Source: Colwellia sp. Arc7-635 (GTDB lineage Bacteria > Pseudomonadota > Gammaproteobacteria > Enterobacterales > Alteromonadaceae). Taken from it: 64,000 nt of DNA. The DNA is taken from the NCBI RefSeq assembly GCF_003971255.1, contig NZ_CP034660.1:2914001-2978000 (forward strand), written 5' to 3'. The notes under the pieces were generated by a model, which was given only the letters and a program-made list of their open reading frames with translations, ran no database searches and was not told where the DNA came from. Made by a program: the position numbers and the translations under genes. Of this stretch, positions 19,201 to 29,542 are shown piece after piece (positions within the stretch are counted from its first letter, which is position 1; every line of letters begins with the position of its first letter).

Positions 19201-21213
19201 ATGTTTACTAAAATACTAATTGCTAACCGTGGTGAAATCGCCTGTCGTGTTATTAAAACTGCTCGTAAAATGGGTATATTAACCGTTGCAGTTTTTTCTG
19301 ATGCTGATGCCGACTCTTTGCACGTTAATATGGCCGATGAAGCGGTTCATATAGGTGGCTCACCATCACGCGAAAGTTACTTATTATCTGAAAAAGTTAT
19401 TGAAGCGGCGAAACGTACTGGCGCGCAAGCAATACATCCAGGTTACGGTTTTCTTTCTGAAAATGCTGACTTTTGTCGCATGTGTGCCGCAGAAGGTATT
19501 ACCTTTATCGGCCCTCCTGTTGCCGCTATTGAAGCGATGGGCTCAAAATCTGCCGCTAAAAACATCATGGAAAAAGCAAACGTCCCCTTAGTGCCGGGCT
19601 ACCATGGTGACGACCAAACTGAAGCTGTAATTAAAAAAGCTGCCGACGATATGGGCTATCCGGTATTGCTTAAAGCGACTGCCGGTGGCGGTGGTAAAGG
19701 TATGCGCCAAGTATGGAGTGAAGACGAGTTTTCTGAAGGTTTTGCAGCGGCAAAACGTGAAGCTAAATCTTCATTTGGCGACGATACCATGTTGGTCGAA
19801 AAATACTTAACGCAGCCACGCCACGTTGAAATTCAAGTGTTTTGTGATAATCATCAAAATGCGGTTTATTTATTTGAACGTGATTGTTCAGTGCAACGTC
19901 GTCATCAAAAAGTGATTGAAGAGGCTCCTGCCTTTAGCATGAGCGAAGAGCTACGTGCCCAAATGGGTGAGTCTGCGATAAAATCAGCTCAAGCCATTGG
20001 TTACCAAGGTGCTGGCACGGTTGAATTTTTACTTGATATTGACGGTTCGTTTTACTTTATGGAAATGAACACTCGTCTACAAGTAGAGCACCCTGTTACG
20101 GAATTAATTACTGGCCAAGACTTGGTTGAATGGCAACTGCGCGTAGCTGCTGGTGAAGTTTTACCTAAAGCACAACATGAACTAAAAATTAATGGTCATG
20201 CTTTTGAAGCACGTATTTATGCTGAAGACCCAAATAATGACTTTTTACCGGCAACCGGCACCTTAGATTTTTTACAACCACCGCTTGAAAGTGAGTTTGT
20301 GCGTGTTGATACGGGTGTTCGCCAAGGCGATGAAGTTAGCGTGTTTTACGATCCAATGATTGCTAAGTTAATTGTTTGGGATGAAAGCCGTGAAAAAGCG
20401 TTGCAACGTATGGCAAAAGCATTATCTGAATACCGTATCAGTGGTGTTACCACTAATATTGATTTTCTCTACAACTTGGCCACGTCAGCTCCGTTTGTTA
20501 ACGCCGACATTGATACCGGTTTTATCGAGAAAAACCAAGCGTTAATATTCCATGAAAATGAGCAAGCCCTTGCTGGTGAATTGCCCGTGGCAGCGCTTTA
20601 TTTAGTGCTACATCAAGCACAACTTGCACAACTTGCAGCAGCGAAAACTAACGACCCGTTTTCACCGTGGAATATGACCAACGCATGGCGCTTAAATGAA
20701 GCAAACATACACCATATGGTATTAGCGCATAATGGCATTGAATATCCTATTGTGGTTGAACAAAAACGCCAAGGCAGCGGTAGTTATTACTTAATTACCG
20801 TTGATGGTAAAACGGTTGATTGCCAAGGTCGTATCGACAAAAACACCTTGTACACCAGTATTGATGGCTACCGTAGTCAGGCAACTATTGCACAAAACGG
20901 CAATCAAATTAGTCTTTATCAGCAAAATGGCGTGTTTAACTTCACCCATGTTTTACCTGATTGTGGTGATAATAGTGACGACGATAATCACGGCGGTCTA
21001 GTTGCACCAATGAACGGTACTATGGTGTCAGTACTCGTTAAAGCGGGCGAGCATGTAACAGCCAATCAACCGCTAATGATCATGGAAGCGATGAAAATGG
21101 AACATACCATTCGTGCCCAAAGCAACGGAGTTGTTGACGCTATTTATTATAACGATGGCGATATGGTTGACGGCGGTGCTGAGTTAATCGCTTTTACTGC
21201 TGAGGAAGCATAA
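19201..21213 (+). CDS. liuD: 3-methylcrotonyl-CoA carboxylase, biotin carboxylase (alpha) subunit
   Basis: A 670-residue ATP- and biotin-dependent subunit. Domains in order are the N-terminal biotin carboxylase ([25 protein letters not shown]), an ATP-grasp with [12 protein letters not shown] and the [16 protein letters not shown] signature, a linker region, and a biotinyl domain with EAMKMEH, whose Lys is about residue 632. Its stop overlaps the liuE start by one base, so translation is coupled. It needs BirA for biotinylation. Confidence 0.95.
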   Translation: MFTKILIANRGEIACRVIKTARKMGILTVAVFSDADADSLHVNMADEAVHIGGSPSRESYLLSEKVIEAAKRTGAQAIHPGYGFLSENADFCRMCAAEGITFIGPPVAAIEAMGSKSAAKNIMEKANVPLVPGYHGDDQTEAVIKKAADDMGYPVLLKATAGGGGKGMRQVWSEDEFSEGFAAAKREAKSSFGDDTMLVEKYLTQPRHVEIQVFCDNHQNAVYLFERDCSVQRRHQKVIEEAPAFSMSEELRAQMGESAIKSAQAIGYQGAGTVEFLLDIDGSFYFMEMNTRLQVEHPVTELITGQDLVEWQLRVAAGEVLPKAQHELKINGHAFEARIYAEDPNNDFLPATGTLDFLQPPLESEFVRVDTGVRQGDEVSVFYDPMIAKLIVWDESREKALQRMAKALSEYRISGVTTNIDFLYNLATSAPFVNADIDTGFIEKNQALIFHENEQALAGELPVAALYLVLHQAQLAQLAAAKTNDPFSPWNMTNAWRLNEANIHHMVLAHNGIEYPIVVEQKRQGSGSYYLITVDGKTVDCQGRIDKNTLYTSIDGYRSQATIAQNGNQISLYQQNGVFNFTHVLPDCGDNSDDDNHGGLVAPMNGTMVSVLVKAGEHVTANQPLMIMEAMKMEHTIRAQSNGVVDAIYYNDGDMVDGGAELIAFTAEEA

Positions 21214-22130
21214 TGACTGAAGTATTTACCCCTACATTACCTTCATCAGTAAAAATAGTTGAAGTTGGGCCACGTGATGGCCTACAAAACGAGAAAGTAC
21301 AAATAAGTGCTGAAGACAAAATAGCCTTGATTGAAAAGCTTGCTGATGCCGGTGTTAATTATATTGAAAGTGGTAGCTTTGTTTCACCTAAATGGGTGCC
21401 ACAAATGTCGACCTCTAGCGATGTATTTAATGGCATAAAACGTAAAGCCGGTGTCACTTACGCCGCACTTACGCCAAATATGAAAGGCTTTGAAGCAGCA
21501 ATGGCCGTTAATGCCAGTGAAGTCGCTATTTTTGGTGCAGCATCTGAGGCTTTTAGTCAAAAAAACATTAATTGTTCAATTGATGAAAGTTTGCAACGCT
21601 TTGAACCTATCATGCAAGCTGCCAAAGCGGCTAACATTCCTGTTCGTGGCTACGTTTCTTGTGTTGTTGGTTGCCCTTATGATGGCGACATTGCACCTGA
21701 ACAAGTGGCTAAAGTGGCAGAAAAACTCTACAACATGGGCTGTTACGAAATATCACTGGGCGACACCATTGGTGTTGGTACGCCTGCAAGCGTAAGTAAA
21801 ATGATACAGGCTGTCAGCGCACGTGTACCTGTCAATAAACTTGCTGTTCACTTTCATGATACTTATGGCCAGGCGTTAACCAATATTTACACCGCGTTAC
21901 AAAGTGGTATTAAGGTAGTCGATAGTGCTATTGCAGGTCTGGGTGGTTGTCCTTATGCTAAAGGCGCATCAGGAAATGTTGCGACTGAAGATGTTTTGTA
22001 TATGCTCAATGGTTTGGGCATAACAACCAATATTGATTTCGAGAAATTACTGACCGCTGGTTGGTTTATTAGCGACAAATTGGGTAAAGCGCCAATATCA
22101 AAAGTATCGACCGCTTATCGCGCCAAGTAA
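21213..22130 (+). CDS. liuE: Hydroxymethylglutaryl-CoA lyase
   Basis: A 305-residue TIM-barrel metalloenzyme splitting HMG-CoA into acetyl-CoA and acetoacetate. The substrate/metal motif [13 protein letters not shown] is near the N-terminus, [10 protein letters not shown] carries metal-binding His residues, and the catalytic Cys lies in the signature [14 protein letters not shown] (about 250). Its ATG shares a base with the liuD stop (TAATG). Confidence 0.95.
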   Translation: MTEVFTPTLPSSVKIVEVGPRDGLQNEKVQISAEDKIALIEKLADAGVNYIESGSFVSPKWVPQMSTSSDVFNGIKRKAGVTYAALTPNMKGFEAAMAVNASEVAIFGAASEAFSQKNINCSIDESLQRFEPIMQAAKAANIPVRGYVSCVVGCPYDGDIAPEQVAKVAEKLYNMGCYEISLGDTIGVGTPASVSKMIQAVSARVPVNKLAVHFHDTYGQALTNIYTALQSGIKVVDSAIAGLGGCPYAKGASGNVATEDVLYMLNGLGITTNIDFEKLLTAGWFISDKLGKAPISKVSTAYRAK

Positions 22131-22284
22131 TCGCGCAAAGTAATTATTGAAGATGAATAATCACTGAAGCAGCAATAATTAAAGACCAAAGATTAATAAC
22201 AATTTTGCTGACCCAACTAGCGAATATTAAATGAGTCAGCCCATAAAAAACAATAAAGACAACACTATTATTGAGGAGCGAACA

Positions 22285-22983
22285 ATGGCAGGATTTGACA
22301 AAGTAGTGTCAAGCTATGAAGAAGCAATGGCGGGTCTGGAAGACAACATGACCGTGATTGCTGGTGGCTTTGGTTTATGCGGTATTCCAGAAAACTTAAT
22401 CAGCGAAATTAAGCGCAAGGGTACCAAAGGCTTAACCGTAGTTTCAAACAACTGTGGTGTTGATGATTTTGGCCTAGGAATATTATTGCCGGATCGTCAA
22501 ATCAAAAAAATAATTGCTTCTTACGTTGGTGAAAATGCCGAGTTTGAACGCCAGATGATGAACGGTGAGCTCGAAGTAGAATTAACCCCTCAAGGTACGC
22601 TGGCAGAAAAAATGCGTGCTGGCGGTGCTGGTATCCCCGCTTTTTATACGGCAACAGGCTACGGTACTCCAGTGGCTGAAGGTAAAGAAGAGCGTGAGTT
22701 TGACGGCAGACATTATATTTTAGAGCCAGCAATTAAAGGCGACTTTGCCATTGTAAAAGCATGGAAAGCCGATCGCTACGGAAATCTAGTCTTTAGAAAA
22801 ACCGCACGTAACTTTAATCCTTTAGCAGCAACCGCGGGGAAAATTACCGTGGTAGAAGTTGAAGAGATTGTTGAACCTGGCGAGTTAGACCCTGATCACA
22901 TTCACACCCCTGGTATTTATGTTAATCGCTTAATTTTAGGTACATTCGAAAAACGCATTGAACAGCGCACTATTCGCAGTTAG
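22285..22983 (+). CDS. scoA: 3-oxoacid CoA-transferase subunit A
   Basis: The alpha subunit of a succinyl-CoA:3-ketoacid (acetoacetate) CoA-transferase, which activates acetoacetate made by liuE. The glycine-rich segment [13 protein letters not shown] is near the start, and [15 protein letters not shown] and [17 protein letters not shown] are typical. The open frame begins at 22231, but ATG 22285 has GAGGAG at good spacing and begins MAGFDKVV, as family members do, so I chose it. It is followed 13 bases later by subunit B. Confidence 0.92.
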   Translation: MAGFDKVVSSYEEAMAGLEDNMTVIAGGFGLCGIPENLISEIKRKGTKGLTVVSNNCGVDDFGLGILLPDRQIKKIIASYVGENAEFERQMMNGELEVELTPQGTLAEKMRAGGAGIPAFYTATGYGTPVAEGKEEREFDGRHYILEPAIKGDFAIVKAWKADRYGNLVFRKTARNFNPLAATAGKITVVEVEEIVEPGELDPDHIHTPGIYVNRLILGTFEKRIEQRTIRS

Positions 22984-22996
22984 TAAGGAGTAATTT

Positions 22997-23653
22997 ATGG
23001 CTTTAACAAGAGAACAACTAGCACAGCGCGTTGCACAAGAGCTACAAGATGGCTATTACGTTAATTTAGGTATTGGTATCCCAACCTTAGTGGCTAACTA
23101 TGTGCCTGAAGGCATGGAAGTGATGCTTCAATCTGAAAATGGTTTATTGGGCATGGGACAATTTCCTACTGAAGATGAAATTGACGCTGATTTGATCAAT
23201 GCCGGTAAACAAACAGTGACCATGGCAAAAGGCGCTTCAATATTTGACTCAGCAGAATCATTCGCCATGATCCGCGGTGGTCATGTAGATTTAACGGTCT
23301 TAGGTGCATTTGAAGTAGATGTTAACGGTAACATCGCCTCATACATGATCCCGGGCAAGTTAATTAAAGGCATGGGCGGCGCGATGGATTTAGTCGCTGG
23401 TGCTGATAATATTATCGTTACGATGACCCATGCTTCAAAACATGGCGTATCTAAATTATTGAGTAATTGTACGCTACCTTTAACGGGTAAAGGTTGTATT
23501 AAGAAAGTACTGACTGATCTCGCTTTTATCGAAATTAAAGACGGTAAGTTTTACTTATTAGAACGTGCTCCTGGTGTATCAGTCGAAGAAATCATAGCGT
23601 TAACAGAAGGTGAACTTGTTGTTGAAGGCGATATTCCGCAAATGAAGTTTTAA
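22997..23653 (+). CDS. scoB: 3-oxoacid CoA-transferase subunit B
   Basis: The 218-residue beta subunit of the CoA-transferase. LGIGIPTLVANYVP is followed by the catalytic Glu in SENGLLGMG (about residue 50), and GGHVDLTVLGAFEVD and IPGKLIKGMGGAMDLV are present. ATG 22997 has AAGGAG. It ends the cluster, just before a strong terminator, completing leucine to acetyl-CoA together with the divergent thiolase. Confidence 0.93.
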   Translation: MALTREQLAQRVAQELQDGYYVNLGIGIPTLVANYVPEGMEVMLQSENGLLGMGQFPTEDEIDADLINAGKQTVTMAKGASIFDSAESFAMIRGGHVDLTVLGAFEVDVNGNIASYMIPGKLIKGMGGAMDLVAGADNIIVTMTHASKHGVSKLLSNCTLPLTGKGCIKKVLTDLAFIEIKDGKFYLLERAPGVSVEEIIALTEGELVVEGDIPQMKF

Positions 23654-23754
23654 GAGACGTAAAGACATAAGTAGTGATTGCTGCCATTAAAACCAGCAAT
23701 CAACTGATTATTTTAGTTAGTCATTAAAGCTGACACTGCAAGTTAGTGGTTAAT

Positions 23755-23777
23755 AAAGGGGCACCAGCCCCTTTTTA
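23755..23777 (+). terminator. Rho-independent terminator of liu cluster
   Basis: AAGGGGC.. ACCA ..GCCCCTTTTT: a GC-rich hairpin with a T-run about 100 bases past scoB. Confidence 0.85.
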
Positions 23778-24159
23778 TATGGTAATTTTTGATAGTTTTC
23801 TGCAATTATTTTCTACCAAACCTTAATAATCCTTTTACATTTAAACCCTATATTTCACCTTAAAATGTAAACTTGATCGAAAGTGTTTGGCAAGTAAAAA
23901 AGTCATAAAATGATGATAGTAAAAAAACCTGTAAATTGCTTTGTCCTTACTCACAACAAAGCATAATCCAATGACGATCAATAATGCTTAACATTTACAT
24001 ATTAGCATCTAAAAAGTGATTATTATAACTTTTCAACATAACCTTTCCAATCACTGCCAGCAATAAAAAAAACAACATAAGACATTGTTATCAAACGTTT
24101 TTGAATAAAAAGCAAATATTAATAGCTATAACAGTATTTTACACTTGGTAACAAATGGG

Positions 24160-24188
24160 TTGCAATTTACGCTAATCTTAGTGATACT
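24160..24188 (+). promoter_or_regulatory. Putative sigma-70 promoter of riboswitch leader
   Basis: TTGCAA (24160-24165) and GATACT (24183-24188) have a 17-bp spacer. Initiation about 7 bases on would start transcription just before the riboswitch. Each box matches consensus at four of six positions, so the assignment leans on position. Confidence 0.4.
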
Positions 24189-24202
24189 GAAATTGACAAA
24201 GA

Positions 24203-24293
24203 AAAGGCAAAACACGCGAAAACGTGTTACGCAAAACCACCGGTCTAAGGATAAATGTAATACTATATTTATCTATGACAGCGGAGTTACCGT
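24203..24293 (+). promoter_or_regulatory. Cyclic di-GMP-I (GEMM-I) riboswitch
   Basis: Conserved GEMM-I blocks occur in order. AAAGGCAAA is followed by a stem AACACG/CGTGTT (24211-24216, 24223-24228) capped by a GAAA loop. Then come ACGCAAAACCACCGGTCTAAGG, a second stem GATAAAT/ATTTATC (24250-24256, 24267-24273), and the terminal ATGACAGCGGAGTTACCG. A T-rich tract follows (24310-24327), but the expression platform is unclear. It lies 66 bases before the DUF3718 ATG, so c-di-GMP should control that gene. Confidence 0.88.
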
Positions 24294-24359
24294 GTTATTA
24301 GGTACATCCTGTGGTTTTTTCTTTTACTAACTCTAATTGCATTATAAAAGGTTATTAAA

Positions 24360-24719
24360 ATGAAAAAATTATTACTAGTTACTACCATTACAGCTTTAAC
24401 GATGACGTCTATTATATCTGCGCCGAAAGCGCAAGCCGCTGACATTGCACAAAGTGTATGTGAGTATATTGCTGCTGACGACAAAAAACGTATGCGTTCA
24501 TTCTTAAAGTCGAATAAATTAAAAATTCGTAATATCTTCTCGGGTATCCAATGTAATGGCAAAAACTTGTTGGAATTCGCTGCTACTAAAGGTTCAGTTA
24601 AAACAGGTACTTTGATGATTAGTAAATTACCAAAGAAAACCGTTTCAGCTAACTTGGCACTTATTCAAAATGGATCGCAACCATTAATCGACGCTGCAAA
24701 CGATCGCGTTAGCAGCTAG
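24360..24719 (+). CDS. DUF3718-like secreted protein under riboswitch control
   Basis: A 119-residue exported protein with a signal peptide ending APKAQAA. The mature part (AQSVCEYIAADDKKRMRSFL, IFSGIQCNGKNLLEFA) fits DUF3718, small periplasmic proteins common in Alteromonadales, with two Cys that could pair. Function is unknown. The c-di-GMP-I riboswitch upstream suggests a role in attachment, biofilm or motility switching (inference). It is monocistronic, with a terminator downstream. Confidence 0.72.
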   Translation: MKKLLLVTTITALTMTSIISAPKAQAADIAQSVCEYIAADDKKRMRSFLKSNKLKIRNIFSGIQCNGKNLLEFAATKGSVKTGTLMISKLPKKTVSANLALIQNGSQPLIDAANDRVSS

Positions 24720-24796
24720 AAATTTATTTTCCAGTAGGCGTTTATACTTATTGTAAGTTCAATGTTTTACTAGTTAATAATTCTTATGTCATTAAA

Positions 24797-24827
24797 AAGG
24801 CCAGCATTAGCTGGCCTTTTTTTCTTT
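24797..24827 (+). terminator. Rho-independent terminator
   Basis: AAGGCCAGC ATTA GCTGGCCTT followed by a T-run, about 80 bases after the DUF3718 gene. Confidence 0.88.
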
Positions 24828-24936
24828 TACGTTTACCAGAATTTTTCCGTGAAATTAAAAATTCTTCATTTCAACTAGCTACCAGATCGAAAACTGACTA
24901 AAATCACGCTCGACTTTACTCAACTCGGTTCTATAA

Positions 24937-26088
24937 ATGACAAATAAACGTAGCTATATCGATAGTAATAATGCCTTAGTTCTCACTGGTGGTGGCGCTC
25001 GTGCGGCTTATCAGGTTGGCGTTTTATCTGCGATAGCTAAATTTATGCCACGCAACCATGGTGTTCCCTTCCCTATTATTTGTGGCACGTCAGCAGGCGC
25101 TATCAATTCAACCGCATTAGCTTGTTATGCTTCTTGCTTTCAATTAGCGGTGAAAAAATTAGAATGGGTATGGAAAAACCTTGATCCGGGTCGAATATAT
25201 CACACCGACGCTATGCGTGTTTCCAGTCATCTGATCGGCGGTTTCTTAGGTAATTTTCAAGCGGATTATGCCAATAAAAGAGCAAGAAGTTTATTAAACA
25301 ATGCGCCACTTAGAGAATTACTAGAAAGCGTAGTAGATTTTAGCCGTATTGATACCAATATTAGACGTCGCTATCTATCAGCTGTTTCTGTTACTGCATC
25401 AAGCTATAGCAGTGGTGATTCTATTAGTTTTTTTCAATCGGAAGAATCTATTTCACCTTGGTATAGATCCAAGCGACGTGGCGAGCCTGCGCAATTAACC
25501 AGTCAGCATTTAATGGCTTCGGCTGCTATTCCTTTAGTCTTTCCATCGATAAAAATAAAAAATAATCATCTAGGTGATGGGTCCGTTCATCAATTATCAC
25601 CTTTAAGTCCCGCTATTCACTTAGGTGCAGAAAAAATATTTATTGTTGGTGTTGAGCAACCCAAAGAGCCTGTTCATGCCTATGAAAATACGCCTCATCC
25701 GCCAACAACGGCCTCTATTGCTGGGCACTTACTCGATTCTGTTTTTTCAGATACGCTACAAAGTGATATTGAGCGTATGGAAAGAATCAACAACACACTT
25801 TCGTTAATCCCAGACCAAAATAAGAAAAACTCGACCGGGTTAAAAAACATTGAATCTTATTTGATTAATCCTAGTCATGATTTCAATAGTATCGCGGTTA
25901 AATATTATGAAGAACTTCCGTTACCGATCAGATTATTATTACGTAGTATAGGTATTAATAATGACGCTGAATCGAGTTTATTAAGCTATTTATTATTTGA
26001 AAAAAATTACTGTAAAGAACTCATTAATTTGGGTTTCAATGATGCCCTTGAACAAGAGAATCAGATACGACAATTTCTTGATATTTAA
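24937..26088 (+). CDS. Patatin-like phospholipase
   Basis: A 383-residue patatin-family serine hydrolase acting on phospholipids or acylglycerols. The oxyanion hole is in LTGGGARAAYQVG (about 17-29), the nucleophile Ser in GTSAG (about 52), and the dyad Asp in LGDGS (about 213; DGS instead of the common DGG/DGA). There is no signal peptide, so it is probably cytoplasmic or membrane-associated. It stands alone between a terminator and a convergent antiporter gene. Confidence 0.85.
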   Translation: MTNKRSYIDSNNALVLTGGGARAAYQVGVLSAIAKFMPRNHGVPFPIICGTSAGAINSTALACYASCFQLAVKKLEWVWKNLDPGRIYHTDAMRVSSHLIGGFLGNFQADYANKRARSLLNNAPLRELLESVVDFSRIDTNIRRRYLSAVSVTASSYSSGDSISFFQSEESISPWYRSKRRGEPAQLTSQHLMASAAIPLVFPSIKIKNNHLGDGSVHQLSPLSPAIHLGAEKIFIVGVEQPKEPVHAYENTPHPPTTASIAGHLLDSVFSDTLQSDIERMERINNTLSLIPDQNKKNSTGLKNIESYLINPSHDFNSIAVKYYEELPLPIRLLLRSIGINNDAESSLLSYLLFEKNYCKELINLGFNDALEQENQIRQFLDI

Positions 26089-26249
26089 TTTAAACCTACA
26101 TAGCTAATGATAAGCTGCAAAGATGCTAATTATTAAGATAAGAGCAAACTTAACTTAAAGCTTAGTTTTCTTACCTAGTACCTTTCTTACCTGGGTATAT
26201 GATTTGGCTTAACATTTCATAACTTACTTTTATGGCAACGAATATCATT

Positions 26250-28217
26250 TTAGTGCCCTTCTTGAACGAAGCGCTCGGCTCGCTCTACACGTCGAGGTTT
26301 GCCACGGACAATTAAGGTATCCTGCGCTTGTAATAGGGTATCAACATCAGGCTCTTCACTTTCAATATCGTTACGCCTTAAGGCGATCACAATCACACGG
26401 CGATCTTCTAACTTTAACGAACGAATCGAGTGTCCATTAGCATAGGAGTCGTCAGCTAATATAATCGCATGCGCAAATTCAATACGGTCAATGGCATCAG
26501 GGCTCATATCAGTATGTTCACCTTGAAAAAAGCCATGTAAGTGATTGTAATGATTTTTCCGCTCTTTTTGCACACGACGAACAATTCGAGAAAAAGGCAC
26601 ACCAGTTAGTGACAAAACTTGTGAGACTAGCATCAAACTACCTTCTAAGCTCTCTGGCACGACTTCATTTGCACCAGCAGCATGTAACTCATCTAACTGA
26701 TCATCATTACGCGTACGAACCAAAATAGGAACATCAGGCGATAGTGAGCGTACTTTCTGAATAACATCAATCGATTGTTTATCTTCCCCAAAAGCAATAA
26801 CAACAAGTTTGGCTTTTGACAAATGGGCAGCATGCAATAGCTCGGCTTGACGAGATGAACCAAAAAGTACATTTTCACCAGCTTCTCTTGCTTTAGTTGT
26901 ACGCAATGGATCTATATCAATAGCAACAAAATCAATCGACTCTTGCTTCAGAAATCTACTTACAGTTTGTCCAATTCGGCCAAAACCACAAATAATGACA
27001 TGGTCTTTTAGCGTTATATTTTGAGGTAGCTCTTCTAGTGCTTGTGTATCTGGTTGCTTTTCTCGACTAAGCCACAATGCCCAACTACGCGCATGACTTA
27101 CCATGTAAGGCGTTATTGCCATACTCAAGACACCAGTACCCAGTAAAATTGACGCGGTTGTTTCAGGTAAAATTTCAACTTGGCTAGCTAAAGCAATCAA
27201 TACAAAACCAAACTCGCCCATTTGAGCTAACATGATGCCTGCCGCCCAAGCATCTTTTGGCGACTCTCCTGCGCGTTTAGCTAATAAGACGATAACGAGG
27301 ATTTTAACAATCATAAAGCAGAACAAAAGAGAAATAATGATAATCGGCGATGAAAAAACCACACCAATATTAAGCTTCATGCCGACAGTGACAAAAAACA
27401 ACCCTAGTAAAATATCACGATAAGGCCTGATATCTGCCTCAAGTTGATGCTTATATTGACTCTCTCCCAGCATCATACCCGCTAGAAATGCCCCTAGAGC
27501 CATCGAAAGGCCAAACCATTGTGTTAATGCTGAAGCAACTAGCGTCACTAATAATGTCGTTAAAACAAATAACTCATCCGTTCTCACTTGAGCGACTAAA
27601 TTGAATAATCGAGGTAATAACCATTTCCCGGCAAACAATAGCAATGAGACAACAAACACGCCTTTTACTAGCGCAAATAGCAAGGCTAAAATAAAAGATG
27701 AATCGCCACCTTGAGCTAATAAAGGAATAACAATTAATAAGGGCACAACGGCAACATCTTGAAACAACAACACTGCCACTGACAGTTGTCCAGACTTTTT
27801 CTTCATGCCGCCACTTTCACTGAGTTGACGAATGACAATAGCCGTGGAGGAAAGCGCCAAAATTCCGCCAATGGTTATCGCTGCAGCAAAGCTTTGACCG
27901 AAAAACATCGCAACTATCATAAATAGCGCCAATGAAATTGCTACTTGCAAACTACCAACGGTTATAACTAAATGCCGCATTGCGACAAGTTTAGGTAATG
28001 AAAACTCAAGACCTAACGTAAAAAGTAAAAATACAATACCGAGCTCTGCAAAATGTTCATAGTCAACATGCTCTTGAGCGAGAGATAAACCATGTTCTCC
28101 GACTAATACGCCCGCCACTAAATAAGCCAATATTGCCGGTAGTTGTAAGCGGCGAAAAAGCCAAACAATTAAAACAGCACTGGACAATATAGCGAGAAGT
28201 TCAAGGTGGCTGGTCAC
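26250..28217 (-). CDS. CPA2 cation:proton antiporter, KefB/YbaL-like, with RCK domain
   Basis: A 655-residue inner-membrane antiporter. About 12 helices form the Na+/H+-exchanger domain (residues 1-385), with GLEFSLPKL and an LALSSTAIVIRQL helix characteristic of CPA2. A TrkA-N/RCK domain follows with the nucleotide motif VIICGFGRIGQTV (about 410), then a C-terminal TrkA-C-like region. This is the KefB/KefC/YbaL pattern for K+ (or Na+)/H+ exchange. No KefG/KefF ancillary gene is adjacent, so glutathione gating is uncertain. ATG 28217 follows AAGGAAA. Confidence 0.88.
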   Translation of the reverse strand: MTSHLELLAILSSAVLIVWLFRRLQLPAILAYLVAGVLVGEHGLSLAQEHVDYEHFAELGIVFLLFTLGLEFSLPKLVAMRHLVITVGSLQVAISLALFMIVAMFFGQSFAAAITIGGILALSSTAIVIRQLSESGGMKKKSGQLSVAVLLFQDVAVVPLLIVIPLLAQGGDSSFILALLFALVKGVFVVSLLLFAGKWLLPRLFNLVAQVRTDELFVLTTLLVTLVASALTQWFGLSMALGAFLAGMMLGESQYKHQLEADIRPYRDILLGLFFVTVGMKLNIGVVFSSPIIIISLLFCFMIVKILVIVLLAKRAGESPKDAWAAGIMLAQMGEFGFVLIALASQVEILPETTASILLGTGVLSMAITPYMVSHARSWALWLSREKQPDTQALEELPQNITLKDHVIICGFGRIGQTVSRFLKQESIDFVAIDIDPLRTTKAREAGENVLFGSSRQAELLHAAHLSKAKLVVIAFGEDKQSIDVIQKVRSLSPDVPILVRTRNDDQLDELHAAGANEVVPESLEGSLMLVSQVLSLTGVPFSRIVRRVQKERKNHYNHLHGFFQGEHTDMSPDAIDRIEFAHAIILADDSYANGHSIRSLKLEDRRVIVIALRRNDIESEEPDVDTLLQAQDTLIVRGKPRRVERAERFVQEGH

Positions 28218-28542
28218 ATGGTTTCCTTAACAGAGATAAAATAGAGAATGGTAGCAGCAGGTTAATTGATACATTCATTTTATATAATTAATTTAAGTGT
28301 AGCCTTGCTGTGACTATTTTGTCTAAATTATTTTATTTTTCAAAAATAAAAACACTGAAAAACGGTAACTTAACTCACATTATTAAACATGCGATATAAT
28401 TTAATGGCTACCAAGTCAATACAAAAACAGCTGCAACCTGCCATATCACTGGCTTAAAACACACATAGATAAAATTTTAGGTACGATATTTGCTTAGATT
28501 AATTCAAATTAACTTTAACCTCACAACTAGCTAGGAAAGTCT
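28218..28542. other. Divergent intergenic region
   Basis: 325 AT-rich bases that should contain promoters for the antiporter and the diguanylate cyclase. I see no ORF, riboswitch or clear operator. Confidence 0.4.
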
Positions 28543-29445
28543 ATGCGAACAGTCAATGTTGTTAATCATCCGAATTCTAAATTTAATGCTTTTACATTAT
28601 TTCAGCATAATGATAAGCAAAGCCAACGCAATCTAGCCTTGCTTGAGCAATTACAAACCACATTGGATGTGAAACGGCTTATCGACATTTTCGCGGTTGA
28701 GGTGGCTAAATACATTGATTTTACAGGTATTTACTTTAAGCACTCAGACATAAACGCGACTGCTCGAGGTAGTCGCCAAGCGAAATCTGAACGTCAATTT
28801 GAATTAAAAATTAACGATCAATTTCTAGGTATTATTACCTACGCTATCAACATGCCGATTAGTATGACTAATCATCAAGTACTAACTGAGCTGCATCAAT
28901 TGCTTGTTAATCCACTCAATAATGCTATTCGCTATCATCAAGCGATGCAATTAGCGATGCAAGACGGGCTAACACTATTAGGAAACCGTCGAAGTTTTGA
29001 CGAACAAATAAAACGTACAATGGCACAAGCAACTCGCAGACATACACGTGCTGGCTTGATCCTCTGTGATTTGAATAAGTTTAAAGCGATTAACGATTCT
29101 TTTGGTCATGTTGTAGGCGATAATGTCTTAGTACATTTTGCTACGGCATTACGTAAAAGCGTAAGAGACACGGATTGTATATTCCGCTTTGGTGGTGATG
29201 AATTTGCTATTATTGTTGCCGATGCTTCAGAGCAATCGCTAGCTGCAATCGAGCATAGAATTTACCACGCTATGCCACAAGATGCTTTATTAGCTAAATA
29301 TAACGTTACCAGCAGCTTAGGATTAGCATTTATGAATAAAGCTGATAACCCAACAAGCTTTTTTCACCGTGCTGATACTGCGTTATATTCTCAAAAAATG
29401 AATATACCGCCAACATTAAGTGTCGTAACTAAAGAATTAGTTTAG
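28543..29445 (+). CDS. Diguanylate cyclase (GGDEF), cytoplasmic
   Basis: A 300-residue protein. The N-terminal ~140 residues look like a degenerate GAF-type sensor with no membrane segment. The C-terminal GGDEF domain has DGLTLLGNRRSFDEQ, DLNKFKAINDSFGH and an intact RFGGDEF (about residue 225). An RxxD inhibitory site (RDTD) lies five residues before it, so c-di-GMP synthesis with product feedback is expected. ATG 28543 has GGAAAG. Confidence 0.88.
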   Translation: MRTVNVVNHPNSKFNAFTLFQHNDKQSQRNLALLEQLQTTLDVKRLIDIFAVEVAKYIDFTGIYFKHSDINATARGSRQAKSERQFELKINDQFLGIITYAINMPISMTNHQVLTELHQLLVNPLNNAIRYHQAMQLAMQDGLTLLGNRRSFDEQIKRTMAQATRRHTRAGLILCDLNKFKAINDSFGHVVGDNVLVHFATALRKSVRDTDCIFRFGGDEFAIIVADASEQSLAAIEHRIYHAMPQDALLAKYNVTSSLGLAFMNKADNPTSFFHRADTALYSQKMNIPPTLSVVTKELV

Positions 29446-29542
29446 GGAATGCCAGTTTTTTTAACTGACTTAAATTAAGCGAATAACATTGAGCATTATT
29501 GGAGTTAGCACAATTATCGTTCAATACGACATAGCTCAATAA

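Larger units (their letters stand above)
23654..24359. other. 706-bp region: terminator, then riboswitch leader
   Basis: The left part holds the liu-cluster terminator (23755-23777). The middle 380 bases are AT-rich with no gene. The right part holds a promoter-like pair and a c-di-GMP-I riboswitch before the DUF3718 gene. A 61-codon open frame here overlaps the riboswitch and is not considered real. Confidence 0.6.

Noticed and set aside
24145-24330. 61-codon open frame on the plus strand
   Set aside because: It overlaps the whole riboswitch, has no ribosome site and a composition unlike the neighbouring proteins.
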